DNA from: Hyphomicrobiales bacterium
Lineage (GTDB): Bacteria; Pseudomonadota; Alphaproteobacteria; Rhizobiales; Rhizobiaceae
DNA: 47,794 nt
NCBI GenBank assembly: GCA_900468625.1
Contig: UBUL01000014.1
Location: forward strand, 114,807 to 162,600
Direction of reading: 5' to 3'
Position 1 is the stretch's first letter. Each line of letters opens with the position of its first letter. The notes below the pieces were generated by a model. That model was not told the DNA's origin, searched no databases, and saw nothing but the letters and a program-made list of their open reading frames with translations. The position numbers and the translations under genes are program-made. This document shows, piece by piece, positions 35,198-43,237 of this stretch.

Positions 35198-37165
35198 TCA
35201 GCGATACAACCGGGCCGAAACCCCTCGCAACACATGCGCCATTTCCAGCGCGGCGAGCAGCGGCGGCTTGAAGCGGGGAAAGTCCCGGGCAATGGCGCCC
35301 TCGCGCCAAAGATGGGATTTCACCGACATCAGCTTTGCGGCCAGAGCGACTTTCTGCGGATGATTGAGCACCTGCACAACGTCGGACCGGCCGAAATCCA
35401 CGGAACGTGCGCCGACCCCGAGCGCGATAACGTCACTCGGGCTCGGATTGATGATCGCCTGTTTAAGGCGCAGCCATGCACGATCGGCATCCCGCAGGAC
35501 TTGGGCTCCGCTCTCGACATGTTCGATATATTGCAGCGCTCCCGACAGAAGCGGGCTTTCGGCCGCGGGGTTTACGGCGCCGAACCGAATATCACCCGAA
35601 TTGGCGATGACGGCACCGTCGATGGTCTCGCTGAAATGACGAACGGAAGGCAGAGCCGGCTCGAACAAGCTCTCGATGATCTGCCAGTATCGCAGAATGA
35701 CCGTTTCCGTCTTGAACGGGTCGTAAAGGTTCTGCTCGACCACGAGGCCGGCGACCCTAGGGAAATGATCCTCGCTCAGGCCCTTGTAGTTGCAACGGGC
35801 AAACTGGATCGTCTCGAAGCGCTGCTGCGGAAAGCCGGCCGCCAACAAGCGCTGGGTGCTGCCATAAAGGCCGGTATCGCAAAGAACGATGCGCTGCGCC
35901 CCTGCCGATACCTGTTCCAGATGGCGGGTGAACAGTTCGTTCTGCGTGCGAATATCTTCAAGGACGGCACCGCCGGCATCCGTCTCGAGAAGCGCAAAGA
36001 ACCGCGCGGGATCGAATATATGGCGCCAGGTGTCAGGCAATTCATAGCTGCGCCCGCCCAGGGCGCGGGCGACATCCGCGAAACTTCCGCCCTGGAATTC
36101 ACGTCCAAGCTCGTCGAGCACGGCAGGACTTCTGACCATGACCGCAGAGCGCGCCGCGACCAGCCTCGAAATCAGAATATTCTCTCGCTTGACATCGAGC
36201 GGCAGGCCGAGCGTCCGCAACATGCTCTCGAACGCCTCCCGGATGCCTATGCCGCCCCGCGCGCAGAAAAGCAGCGCCGTGTCGTGACCAAGCCCGGCCT
36301 GCGCGGCGTAGAGCCAGATATAAAGGCAGAACTCCGCGACGATCGGCCCGAAGACGTCGCGGCCGAACAGGACTTTATCGCTCAACGCGGACGGCGGCCG
36401 GCCGCCTCGCCTGAGCTGCTTTCCGAGTTTACTGAACGCCTCGGTCCGTGCTCCATCCAGGCGCGAAGCGTAACGTTCCAGCTGGCTCTTCGGCAGGTGA
36501 AGCGTCCGCAAGCCCATCGAGGCCGGCATCCGAAAATCCGCCGTTTCGTCATCGCCTATGTGCAGGACGCGAGACGGAGCGACGGATTCATTCTTGAGGA
36601 CGGCGCTGAACAATCCGCCATAACGCTTGCTCGCCTGGGCGTCGGCGCTTGAATAGATGCCGTCGATCAGACCTGGGCCATGGAAATGATGGATCAGCTC
36701 GCCGAGCTCGGCAGCTGAAAGCGCGGTATCGCTGACGGCGACGATACGCGCTCCGGCCTGCCGGAACTGCCTCAACAGCGCGGCGAGCCAGGCATTGGCG
36801 CGAAGAGCCGTCTTCTCGACGGAGAGTTCTATGGCAATGCGCTCGCTTACGAGATCGTCCGGCAAGCCAAGCAAATTGAGCTGCCAGCCGATGATATCAC
36901 TCAGCCTCACCTCCCCGACACCGTCGCCCATGTTGAGTGCCCGATAGGCGAACTTCTGCGCAAGAAGGCGGCATTTGACGAGTTCGCCAACCTCGAAGAG
37001 CAGTCCCCGTTCTTTCAGGAGACGGGCAAACCGCGCCTCGCCTGCGGCAATACGCGAGCGCTGCGACTTCCCGCGGCGCAACAGCAGCGTGTCGAATACA
37101 TCGGTGGAAATCAGGTCGATTTCGCCAATATTCCTGTAGAGATCGTCGAGGCTTGGCCGTAGCAC
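35198..37165 (-). CDS. Large HAD-superfamily protein of the polysaccharide locus
   Basis: A 655-aa soluble protein. Residues about 15-235 form a HAD fold with all motifs: D22 in STDVFDTLLL (nucleophile), VAVSDTAL, K of ASKRYG, and GDDETAD. The remaining 400 residues form a domain I do not recognise, with GHDTALLFCARGGIG and IVLCDTGLYGSTQRLL. The combination resembles predicted HAD hydrolases found in glycan loci (COG5610 type), whose substrate is unknown. The start is GTG 37165, supported by GGGGAGG about 8 bases upstream. It may dephosphorylate a sugar phosphate, but this is inference. A long frame on the opposite strand is a codon-bias shadow. Confidence 0.8.
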   Translation of the reverse strand: MLRPSLDDLYRNIGEIDLISTDVFDTLLLRRGKSQRSRIAAGEARFARLLKERGLLFEVGELVKCRLLAQKFAYRALNMGDGVGEVRLSDIIGWQLNLLGLPDDLVSERIAIELSVEKTALRANAWLAALLRQFRQAGARIVAVSDTALSAAELGELIHHFHGPGLIDGIYSSADAQASKRYGGLFSAVLKNESVAPSRVLHIGDDETADFRMPASMGLRTLHLPKSQLERYASRLDGARTEAFSKLGKQLRRGGRPPSALSDKVLFGRDVFGPIVAEFCLYIWLYAAQAGLGHDTALLFCARGGIGIREAFESMLRTLGLPLDVKRENILISRLVAARSAVMVRSPAVLDELGREFQGGSFADVARALGGRSYELPDTWRHIFDPARFFALLETDAGGAVLEDIRTQNELFTRHLEQVSAGAQRIVLCDTGLYGSTQRLLAAGFPQQRFETIQFARCNYKGLSEDHFPRVAGLVVEQNLYDPFKTETVILRYWQIIESLFEPALPSVRHFSETIDGAVIANSGDIRFGAVNPAAESPLLSGALQYIEHVESGAQVLRDADRAWLRLKQAIINPSPSDVIALGVGARSVDFGRSDVVQVLNHPQKVALAAKLMSVKSHLWREGAIARDFPRFKPPLLAALEMAHVLRGVSARLYR

Positions 37166-37471
37166 GAGATAACCTCCCCGGCGTTCAACGAAATAGTAAT
37201 AATCTACACGGGCACAATTTATTCACAATCAAACCCGACACTCATCCAGAAGACAGGCCGATCCATTCTTGATGTAACTACACAAGCGCCGCGATATCAA
37301 GTAAAATTAAAATATAGATTGAGAATTCACTCGAATTTTTGTTCCATATAGCCCTTACACAGATTTGTGATACACTATAAACGAAGTGAATTTTCGACAG
37401 TTTTCGACTGAAACTTTCAGTAAGCAAAAATTTTAATCTCCTTATAAGAAGCCGCAGCAGGGGACCGTTCC
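37166..37471. promoter_or_regulatory. AT-rich divergent control region
   Basis: 306 bp without a gene, far richer in A/T than its surroundings, between the HAD-type gene and the flavoprotein gene. A possible plus-strand promoter is TTACAC (37355-37360) with TATAAA (37376-37381), at a short 15-bp spacing. Just downstream, 37391-37410 holds two head-to-tail 10-mers. The composition suits control by nucleoid-type or MucR/Ros-type proteins, which is inference. Confidence 0.4.
37391..37410 (+). repeat. Tandem 10-mer repeat
   Basis: TTTTCGACAG followed directly by TTTTCGACTG: two copies with one mismatch at a helical-turn period, 61 bp before the start codon at 37472. It may be a binding site for a regulator acting on the flavoprotein-GT4-GH16 block. 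Confidence 0.5.
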
Positions 37472-38812
37472 ATGAATGATGCGGGTCATTATGCCGCCAA
37501 CGATGTCATCGCCGAGGTGGAGAGATTTGATGCCATCGTCCTGGGGGCAGGCATCTCCGGACTGGTCTCCGCCTCAGTGCTCCAGAAGCAGGGCTATCAG
37601 CGCGTCCTGATCGTCGATGCGTACGACCATGTCGGCGGCAATCACATCGACTGGTCGCACGCAGGATATACGTTCGATATCGGCAGCCTCATCTTTCAGG
37701 ACGATTCGCCGCTGCTTGCCCATTTTCCGGAATTGCTGCCTCTCTATGTTCCCATCGAACCGACATGGGCGCGACTGAACCCTCAGGGAATGATCACTGC
37801 TTATCCGATTTCGGTGCGCGACGACATTTTCAGCGCCGGCGTCGCGGAAGTGCTGCGAATTTTCTCCTCGGTCATTTTCGCGCGTCTCTTCCAGCGAAAG
37901 ATGCGCAATGCGAAAGAATTCGCCCGCTATTGGATCGGGAGCCGCCTGCTGCATCGCTCCGGCCTGGAATCCTATATGAAGCGCTTCTATGGAGCCGCGA
38001 CCGAGGCAATAGACATCGATCTTGCCCGTAAGCGGATGCTCTGGATCAGCGAACACGCGTCCTTGAGAAATCTGATAGCGCGGGCACTGAGGCGCACCCA
38101 ACCTGGGCCGGCCAATCGGCAAATGGCGCGTCCGAAGGAAGGCTTTCAGTTCCTTTACCGGGCTGCGGCCGAACGATTGGAACGGCGCGGCGCGGAATTT
38201 CAGTTAGCGGCGGACATGCGGACGATCCGCAAGGTTCACGACCAGCTTCACCTGCAATTGCAGGACAGGGTCGTGGCTTCGCATCGTGTTATCTCGACCA
38301 TCCCCATCCACGTAGCGGAAAAGCTGTGCGGCCTCGATTCAGGCCGGAAGCTTGAGACGATCACGCTCATCTCCCTCTATTTCAGCTTTTCCGGCGAACG
38401 CGGCTTCTCGCAATCGATCATCTACAATTTTTCGCATCAGGGCGCCTGGAAACGCCTCACGATGTATTCCGATTTCTACGGCAAAGTCGATGACCGCGAT
38501 TATTTCACAGTCGAGGTCATCGGCGACCAGATCGGCTGCTCGATTGAACGCGCCGAAAACGACTTCAGGGATCACGCTCGTGCCAACGGGCTTTTCCAGG
38601 GCGATCTCAAATTGGAAGGCAGCGACATACTCGGGGAAGCCTATCCGATCTATAGCAAGGGCGCTGCCGGCCATGCTGCGCAAGCAATGCAACAACTCCA
38701 GGCTTTCGGCCTTGAATCCTTGGGGCGCCAGGGCGCTTTCAACTATCAGCCCACCGCGCGCGCCTCGACAGTGGAGGCAGAAGCGGCGCTGAGGACGAAG
38801 TCGGAAACATAA
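37472..38812 (+). CDS. FAD-dependent protein, UDP-galactopyranose mutase-like / amine-oxidoreductase fold
   Basis: A 446-aa flavoprotein. The dinucleotide motif GAGISG lies at residues 25-30, followed by the acidic ribose residue of VDAYDHVGGNHID, a pattern shared by UDP-galactopyranose mutases and protoporphyrinogen-oxidase-like enzymes. The C-terminal part has NYQPTARAST. A mutase would make UDP-galactofuranose for the polymer, but the sequence is not close enough to Glf to be sure; an oxidase/desaturase role is the alternative. It is first of three rightward genes and diverges from the HAD-type gene. Confidence 0.75.
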   Translation: MNDAGHYAANDVIAEVERFDAIVLGAGISGLVSASVLQKQGYQRVLIVDAYDHVGGNHIDWSHAGYTFDIGSLIFQDDSPLLAHFPELLPLYVPIEPTWARLNPQGMITAYPISVRDDIFSAGVAEVLRIFSSVIFARLFQRKMRNAKEFARYWIGSRLLHRSGLESYMKRFYGAATEAIDIDLARKRMLWISEHASLRNLIARALRRTQPGPANRQMARPKEGFQFLYRAAAERLERRGAEFQLAADMRTIRKVHDQLHLQLQDRVVASHRVISTIPIHVAEKLCGLDSGRKLETITLISLYFSFSGERGFSQSIIYNFSHQGAWKRLTMYSDFYGKVDDRDYFTVEVIGDQIGCSIERAENDFRDHARANGLFQGDLKLEGSDILGEAYPIYSKGAAGHAAQAMQQLQAFGLESLGRQGAFNYQPTARASTVEAEAALRTKSET

Positions 38813-38985
38813 GTATTCCTAAAATCCACCGAATATAAATTGGAAATTGGTCGCGCAATCAATGAGTTTCACAGCGGAATTGCGGAGACTTTTATGATTG
38901 CCATGCCGAAGGAGCTAAAGCATACTGTGCCAGCATCCTCGATATATCGTGTTTATATTTATCACACTTATATAAGGTGCATTTT

Positions 38986-40065
38986 ATGCGGATTTTGCAT
39001 ATATTGAACCACACGAACAGGCTGAATGGACATGTCCATGCGGCAGTCGATCTGGCGTGCGCGCAGGCGCAATTGGGCCATGACGTCTGCATTGCAAGCG
39101 GTGGCGGTGATTTCGATCCCCTGCTGCATGAGAACAATGTCGCGACAGCGATGATCGACCATCAGCGAAAGCCGGTCAATCTGTTGAAGTCGTCCTTTGC
39201 CTTGCGCAAGCATGTCCATGCCTGGCAGCCCGATATCGTCCACGCCCATATGATGACCAGTGCGGTTCTGGCGTGGCCGATTTGCCGACTGTCGGGCACT
39301 CCGCTCATTACCACCGTTCACAATGAATTCGAGAAGAGCGCGATCTTGATGGGCCTCGGGAACCGCGTCATTGCAGTCAGCGAGGCCGTGCGGGCTTCCA
39401 TGCTCAAGCGCGGGATACCGCCATCAAAGCTCTGTGTGGTCCTCAACGGCACGATCGGCTCCGTTCGCTCCGAAAGCCGTAGCAGAACACCGGCCGACCT
39501 GCCGTCTCCCAGCATCCTTTTTGTCGGCGGCCTGCATCCAAGAAAAGGCCTGCCCGATCTCTTCGAGGCCTTTCGCCTGGCTCATGCAAAGCACCCCGAA
39601 GCCAGACTTTTCATCGTCGGAGAGGGGCCGTTCCATGACAGCTACATGGAAATGGTCGCGAAGATGGAGTGCGCTTCGGCCATCGCCTTCCTGGGAGCCA
39701 AGCAGGATCCATTCCCCTGGATGGCGGCTGCGGATATTTTCGTATTGCCGTCGCATGCCGATCCCGCGCCGCTGGTTCTCTCCGAGGCCCGCGAGGCGGG
39801 ATGCGCCGTCATCGGCAGCAATGTGGACGGGATCCCGCAGCTATTGGAATATGGGGCAGCCGGAATATTGGTGCCGCCGCACGATCCGCCCGCCTTGGCC
39901 GCCGCGCTCTGTAACCTGCTTGAAGAACCTCATCGACTGCAGGAGTGGAAAGACAAGAGCCAAGTGCATATCGACCGTTTGACGATCAACCGCGTCGCCC
40001 ATGAAACGTTGGATATTTATGGCAGCGCTCTTGCAGCCGGCTCGAAGAACGCGGCCGCCGCGTAG
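38986..40065 (+). CDS. Glycosyltransferase, GT4 family
   Basis: A 359-aa GT-B transferase (RILHILNHTNRLNGHVHAAVDLA at the N-terminus, IVHAHMMTSA, then the donor domain with LFVGGLHPRKGLPDL and LFIVGEGP). The usual E-x7-E motif appears as D-x7-E (ADPAPLVLSE), a conservative change at the first position. ATG 38986 is chosen because AAGGTG lies 6 bases upstream; GTG 38977 is less likely. It follows the flavoprotein gene after 173 bp of AT-rich sequence and precedes a GH16 gene. Confidence 0.9.
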   Translation: MRILHILNHTNRLNGHVHAAVDLACAQAQLGHDVCIASGGGDFDPLLHENNVATAMIDHQRKPVNLLKSSFALRKHVHAWQPDIVHAHMMTSAVLAWPICRLSGTPLITTVHNEFEKSAILMGLGNRVIAVSEAVRASMLKRGIPPSKLCVVLNGTIGSVRSESRSRTPADLPSPSILFVGGLHPRKGLPDLFEAFRLAHAKHPEARLFIVGEGPFHDSYMEMVAKMECASAIAFLGAKQDPFPWMAAADIFVLPSHADPAPLVLSEAREAGCAVIGSNVDGIPQLLEYGAAGILVPPHDPPALAAALCNLLEEPHRLQEWKDKSQVHIDRLTINRVAHETLDIYGSALAAGSKNAAAA

Positions 40066-40109
40066 CTCGAACTGACGGGAGCGATCCATTCGACCGAGGA
40101 GAAGCAGCG

Positions 40110-41042
40110 ATGCGAAGCCTGACATCCCGGCGCAAGGTGCTGATAGGCACTGCATCGCTTGCAGCAGCCGGCGGTTTCCTGCTTGCAAACCGCCATCCGG
40201 CGGCGCAAGCATCACCGGATCCGACAGCAGGCCGCGCGATCGTCTTCGAGGAAAACTTTACAGCGCTTGATCAGGCGATCTGGCATGCAGGAGCCAAGGC
40301 GACAACCTTCGACAGCGGCTTTTACGGCAGATCGGCCTTCAGCCGCTTCGGCGGCGAGGAAGGGTTCGATCCTTACGCGATCGTGGACGACCCGTCCGCT
40401 AGCAACGGCAAGGCACTGCAGATCTCGGCGCAATATATTGGGCGCCCCATGCAGGTTCCCAATTACTACGGCAACAATCTGCCTGAATATCAATGGATAT
40501 CGGGCAACATTCAGACGGCCAGGCCGGACGGCACGATCCTGAAGGGCTGGCGACAAGGCTACTTCGAGGCGCGGATGTGGTTTCCGGCTCATCCCTTGAG
40601 CTTTCCGGCCTTCTGGCTGATGAATGGCAGAAGCATTCTGTTTCCCACAACGAGCATCGAGCTCGACGTGGTCGAGCAGAAGGGCTGGGAGCATGATCTC
40701 TATGGCGCCTATCTGCATGAGTGGGGCAAGCCGGGCGAGCATCACGAAGGGGTCGGCGTTCCCACGGATGTGGATATTACAACGGGCTATTTCCGCTATG
40801 GCCTGCTTATCGAGGGTGCGCGCTGCCGCTTCTATTTCGAACGCAAGCAGATCCTCGATCCCAAGACGGGCGAGCCTGTCGACTGGACGCTCGGACGCTC
40901 GGCGGAAATGGATGCGCAGGGCGATGTTTTTTGGCCGTTGCTGACGCTTGCGCTGCGCTCGGACGTGCCCTTTCCCGATCCTCTGCAGCCGCAGGATCGC
41001 CAGACCTACATGCGGGTGGACTACATGCGGATCTATGGATGA
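40110..41042 (+). CDS. Tat-exported glycoside hydrolase family 16 glycanase
   Basis: A 310-aa protein. A twin-arginine signal is visible (TSRRKVLIG, R7-R8, then an Ala/Gly-rich core). The GH16 fold follows, with GYFEARMWFPA, PAFWLMN and the catalytic ELDVVE: E184 nucleophile, D186 helper, E189 acid/base. GH16 enzymes cut beta-1,3/1,4 glucans or galactans. In rhizobial loci the related ExoK trims nascent polymer to lower molecular weight. Export in folded form by Tat is unusual to find in a depolymerase here and is worth noting. It is last in the rightward block and is followed by a strong hairpin. Confidence 0.9.
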   Translation: MRSLTSRRKVLIGTASLAAAGGFLLANRHPAAQASPDPTAGRAIVFEENFTALDQAIWHAGAKATTFDSGFYGRSAFSRFGGEEGFDPYAIVDDPSASNGKALQISAQYIGRPMQVPNYYGNNLPEYQWISGNIQTARPDGTILKGWRQGYFEARMWFPAHPLSFPAFWLMNGRSILFPTTSIELDVVEQKGWEHDLYGAYLHEWGKPGEHHEGVGVPTDVDITTGYFRYGLLIEGARCRFYFERKQILDPKTGEPVDWTLGRSAEMDAQGDVFWPLLTLALRSDVPFPDPLQPQDRQTYMRVDYMRIYG

Positions 41043-41044
41043 TC

Positions 41045-41079
41045 CCTTGAAAACCCGGCCGGTGCCGGGTCGCTCAAGG
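41045..41079. terminator. Bidirectional hairpin between GH16 and GT4 genes
   Basis: CCTTGA (41045-41050) pairs with TCAAGG (41074-41079), enclosing a perfect 7-bp stem ACCCGGC / GCCGGGT (41053-41059 / 41064-41070) with loop CGGT. It fills the 47-bp gap between convergent genes, so it probably ends transcription from both sides. Confidence 0.6.
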
Positions 41080-41089
41080 ACACCATCTT

Positions 41090-42250
41090 TCAGGCAATCA
41101 GCGGCGCGGGTCCCATAGAGGCTATGCGCAACGCATCGGCGTGAACGTCCACGACCCGCTCGGCATCGTAGATGTCTATGAAGTTTTGACGAAATTCGGC
41201 ATGCGCGCGCTCGTCGTGGAGATTGTCGCAATAATAAAGCATCGCCCTGACGAGTTCCTCGCCTCCGGCGATCGGGACGAGAAGGCCGAGGCGTCTGTCG
41301 ACCAATATGTCGCTCGGGCCAAATTCGCAATCGGTCGAAATGACCGGCAAGCCGAACCGCAAGGCCTCGCATATCGCCAGCGACCAGCCCTCCCAGCGTG
41401 ATGTCGACACATAGACATCGCTCGCCGCCAGCGCCGGCGAAGGATTGTCGGGATGGTGTTCGACGCTCACCACGTCTTCGAGGTTCAAATCCGCGATCTG
41501 TTCGCGCAGTTCCGCCTCGCCTGCCCCATACCCCACCACCTTCAGCCTGATATTAGCGCGAAGCTTGTAAGCCTCCGCAAATGCCTTGAGCAGAATATCC
41601 TGCCCTTTCTGGAAAGAGAAACGACCGACGTTCACGAATGTCACGCAGCCGCCCTCCCCTTCGGGCTTCTTATGGAGGGGGTCAAACCTTCTAACGGGAT
41701 TGGGCAGCCAATATTGCCGGACATTGCTTCTGAACATCGCCTTGAAGGACTCGAGCTGCCGTGGCGACGTGCCGAACACATAGGTCAGCTGCCTGATGAA
41801 ATAGATCCTCATCAGGAAGAACAGTATCTTGGCTTTCAGATGGCTTGGCTCCAGCCGCGGATTGCCGTGCAGGTGCATGGCGAAATTCCGCCGGATGCCG
41901 ATGCAGGCGATCATGCAGATCACCGTCGGCTCGATCTGAGGAACAACGACCAGATCGTAGTCCCTTGCCCCGATGACATCGCGCAAGACGGACATGAGTT
42001 CCCGTCTGTTGTGCACGATCCTGTCGATCGTATTGTAGCTCTGTGTTCCATCCGGCCGGTTCTTGTGTTCGGACGTGTAGAGGACATCGATATCGAAATC
42101 GGCCGCATACTTATCGGATAGAGCGGAGCATATGGTGTCGACGACTCTTTCGATGCCGGCAAACGAACTCGTTCCCGGCTGGATGTAGAGGATTTTCTTA
42201 GGCGATGCAGGCGGAGCCTGTTCCTTCTCAGTCGACAATACGGCTTTCAT
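41090..42250 (-). CDS. Glycosyltransferase, GT4 family
   Basis: A 386-aa GT-B transferase. The N-terminal domain begins after a short polar leader (KKILYIQPGTSSFAGIERV). The donor domain shows FVNVGRFSFQKGQDILLKAF, LKVVGYGAGEAEL and the E-x7-E motif EGWSLAICE. ATG 42250 is preferred, with GAGGG about 9 bases upstream; GTG 42256 is the alternative. It is read leftwards, convergent to the GH16 gene, and forms the right border of the polysaccharide locus. Confidence 0.9.
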   Translation of the reverse strand: MKAVLSTEKEQAPPASPKKILYIQPGTSSFAGIERVVDTICSALSDKYAADFDIDVLYTSEHKNRPDGTQSYNTIDRIVHNRRELMSVLRDVIGARDYDLVVVPQIEPTVICMIACIGIRRNFAMHLHGNPRLEPSHLKAKILFFLMRIYFIRQLTYVFGTSPRQLESFKAMFRSNVRQYWLPNPVRRFDPLHKKPEGEGGCVTFVNVGRFSFQKGQDILLKAFAEAYKLRANIRLKVVGYGAGEAELREQIADLNLEDVVSVEHHPDNPSPALAASDVYVSTSRWEGWSLAICEALRFGLPVISTDCEFGPSDILVDRRLGLLVPIAGGEELVRAMLYYCDNLHDERAHAEFRQNFIDIYDAERVVDVHADALRIASMGPAPLIA

Positions 42251-42410
42251 CTGCACGCGCCCTCTTCGACCTGTCTGTCCGTCTCTGACTATACTATCAA
42301 TGTTAAAGGCAGATGAGGGAATATTGCCGCAAACTCGAGAGAAATCTATACGAAATAATGCCTGCGCCGAATACGGATCATGCCAATCTCATTGCCTGTC
42401 CGAGATCGCT

Positions 42411-42640
42411 CAGGCAAATGCGACCGACGAATTGCGGCAGTTTCTTTTCAGGTTCTGCTCCATGTACGGTCTTGCCAACGCCGCTTTTCATGTCAGGCAG
42501 ATGGCTGCGCTTTCACAATGGAACCCGCTTCTCCTGCTGACCTGTCCGGCGGAATGGTGGAAACCTATATTGCCCGCGACTATTTTTCGACCGATCCGGC
42601 TGCCCAGTACCACTCCGCTCGAGTGCGGCCGGAGGCCCCT
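42411..42640 (+). pseudogene. Frameshifted fragment of a LuxR-type autoinducer-binding regulator
   Basis: About 75 residues resemble the N-terminal autoinducer-binding domain of LuxR-family regulators. The first frame reads ATDELRQFLFRFCSMYGLAN and ends LTCPAEW near 42557. A missing base then shifts the continuation (ETYIARDYFSTDPAAQY) to the next frame. The family pattern P-x-W...Y...Y...DP is preserved across the shift. The C-terminal DNA-binding half is absent; the AsnC-type gene ends here on the other strand. It is a broken remnant, not a working gene. Confidence 0.6.
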
Positions 42641-43118
42641 ATCGCGCGACACTCGTCGGCAATGCCGTCGTGTATTTCACGCATTTCAACGAGAAGTGCG
42701 ACGACGAACTCAACACCGCTTCGTGTGTCAGGATACCGCGCATTAAAAGCCCTTCATATTCCCTGACATCGGCAACAACCGCGCGGATGAGATAATCCCA
42801 TTCTCCCGACATGGAATAGCATTCGAGCACTTCGCGATAGCTCGCGATGAACTGTTCGAAATCGCGCCGCGTCGCGGGATCGTGGGTCTTCATTTTGACC
42901 TGGCAGAAGACATTGAGGCCCTTGCCGATCTTGTCGGGATTGACGAGACGAACCGTCCTGCCGAGCACGCCGGCGCTCTCCAGTGCCTTGATCCTTCGCC
43001 AGCAGGAGGCGGGCGACGCACCGACCTTTTCGGCGAGCGCGGCTTGGGCGATATCCCCCTCCTCCTGCAGCACCCGGAGGATCGCTCGGTCGACGTGATC
43101 GAGATCGAAATCTTCCAT
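42639..43118 (-). CDS. Lrp/AsnC family regulator, BkdR-like by context
   Basis: A 159-aa transcription regulator. An N-terminal winged helix-turn-helix (about 5-60: LDHVDRAILRVLQEEG, LAEKVGASPASCWRRIKALESAGV) precedes the C-terminal RAM/ligand-binding domain (CQVKMKTHDPATRRDFEQF, then SGEWDYLIRAVV). Such proteins sense amino acids as octamers. It is divergent from the 2-oxoacid dehydrogenase operon, the same arrangement as bkdR and bkdA1A2BV in Pseudomonas, so activation of that operon is likely. A nested dyad at 43126-43161 lies between them. Confidence 0.9.
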   Translation of the reverse strand: MEDFDLDHVDRAILRVLQEEGDIAQAALAEKVGASPASCWRRIKALESAGVLGRTVRLVNPDKIGKGLNVFCQVKMKTHDPATRRDFEQFIASYREVLECYSMSGEWDYLIRAVVADVREYEGLLMRGILTHEAVLSSSSHFSLKCVKYTTALPTSVAR

Positions 43119-43125
43119 TCAAAAA

Positions 43126-43161
43126 CCTAATGCTTGTGAAATGAGCATTTCAAATATTAGG
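43126..43161. promoter_or_regulatory. Nested inverted repeats, candidate AsnC/Lrp operator
   Basis: Outer arms CCTAAT (43126-43131) and ATTAGG (43156-43161) enclose GAAATG-AG-CATTTC (43138-43151). The site starts 8 bp upstream of the regulator's ATG and lies about 77 bp before the operon start at 43238, well placed for both autoregulation and control of the divergent operon. Confidence 0.5.
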
Positions 43162-43237
43162 CAAAACCATGCGAAATTGAAAGGAATAACGCGGGTGTTC
43201 TGAATTAGAATTATGAGGCCATATGGAGGAGGATCAC

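Noticed and set aside
34736..36652. A 638-codon frame on the plus strand
   Set aside because: It runs antisense across the flippase and HAD-type genes and their intergenic gap, so it cannot be one conserved protein.
37355..37381. TTACAC/TATAAA as a firm promoter for the flavoprotein gene
   Set aside because: The 15-bp spacing is too short to call it with confidence; it is mentioned only inside the control-region entry.
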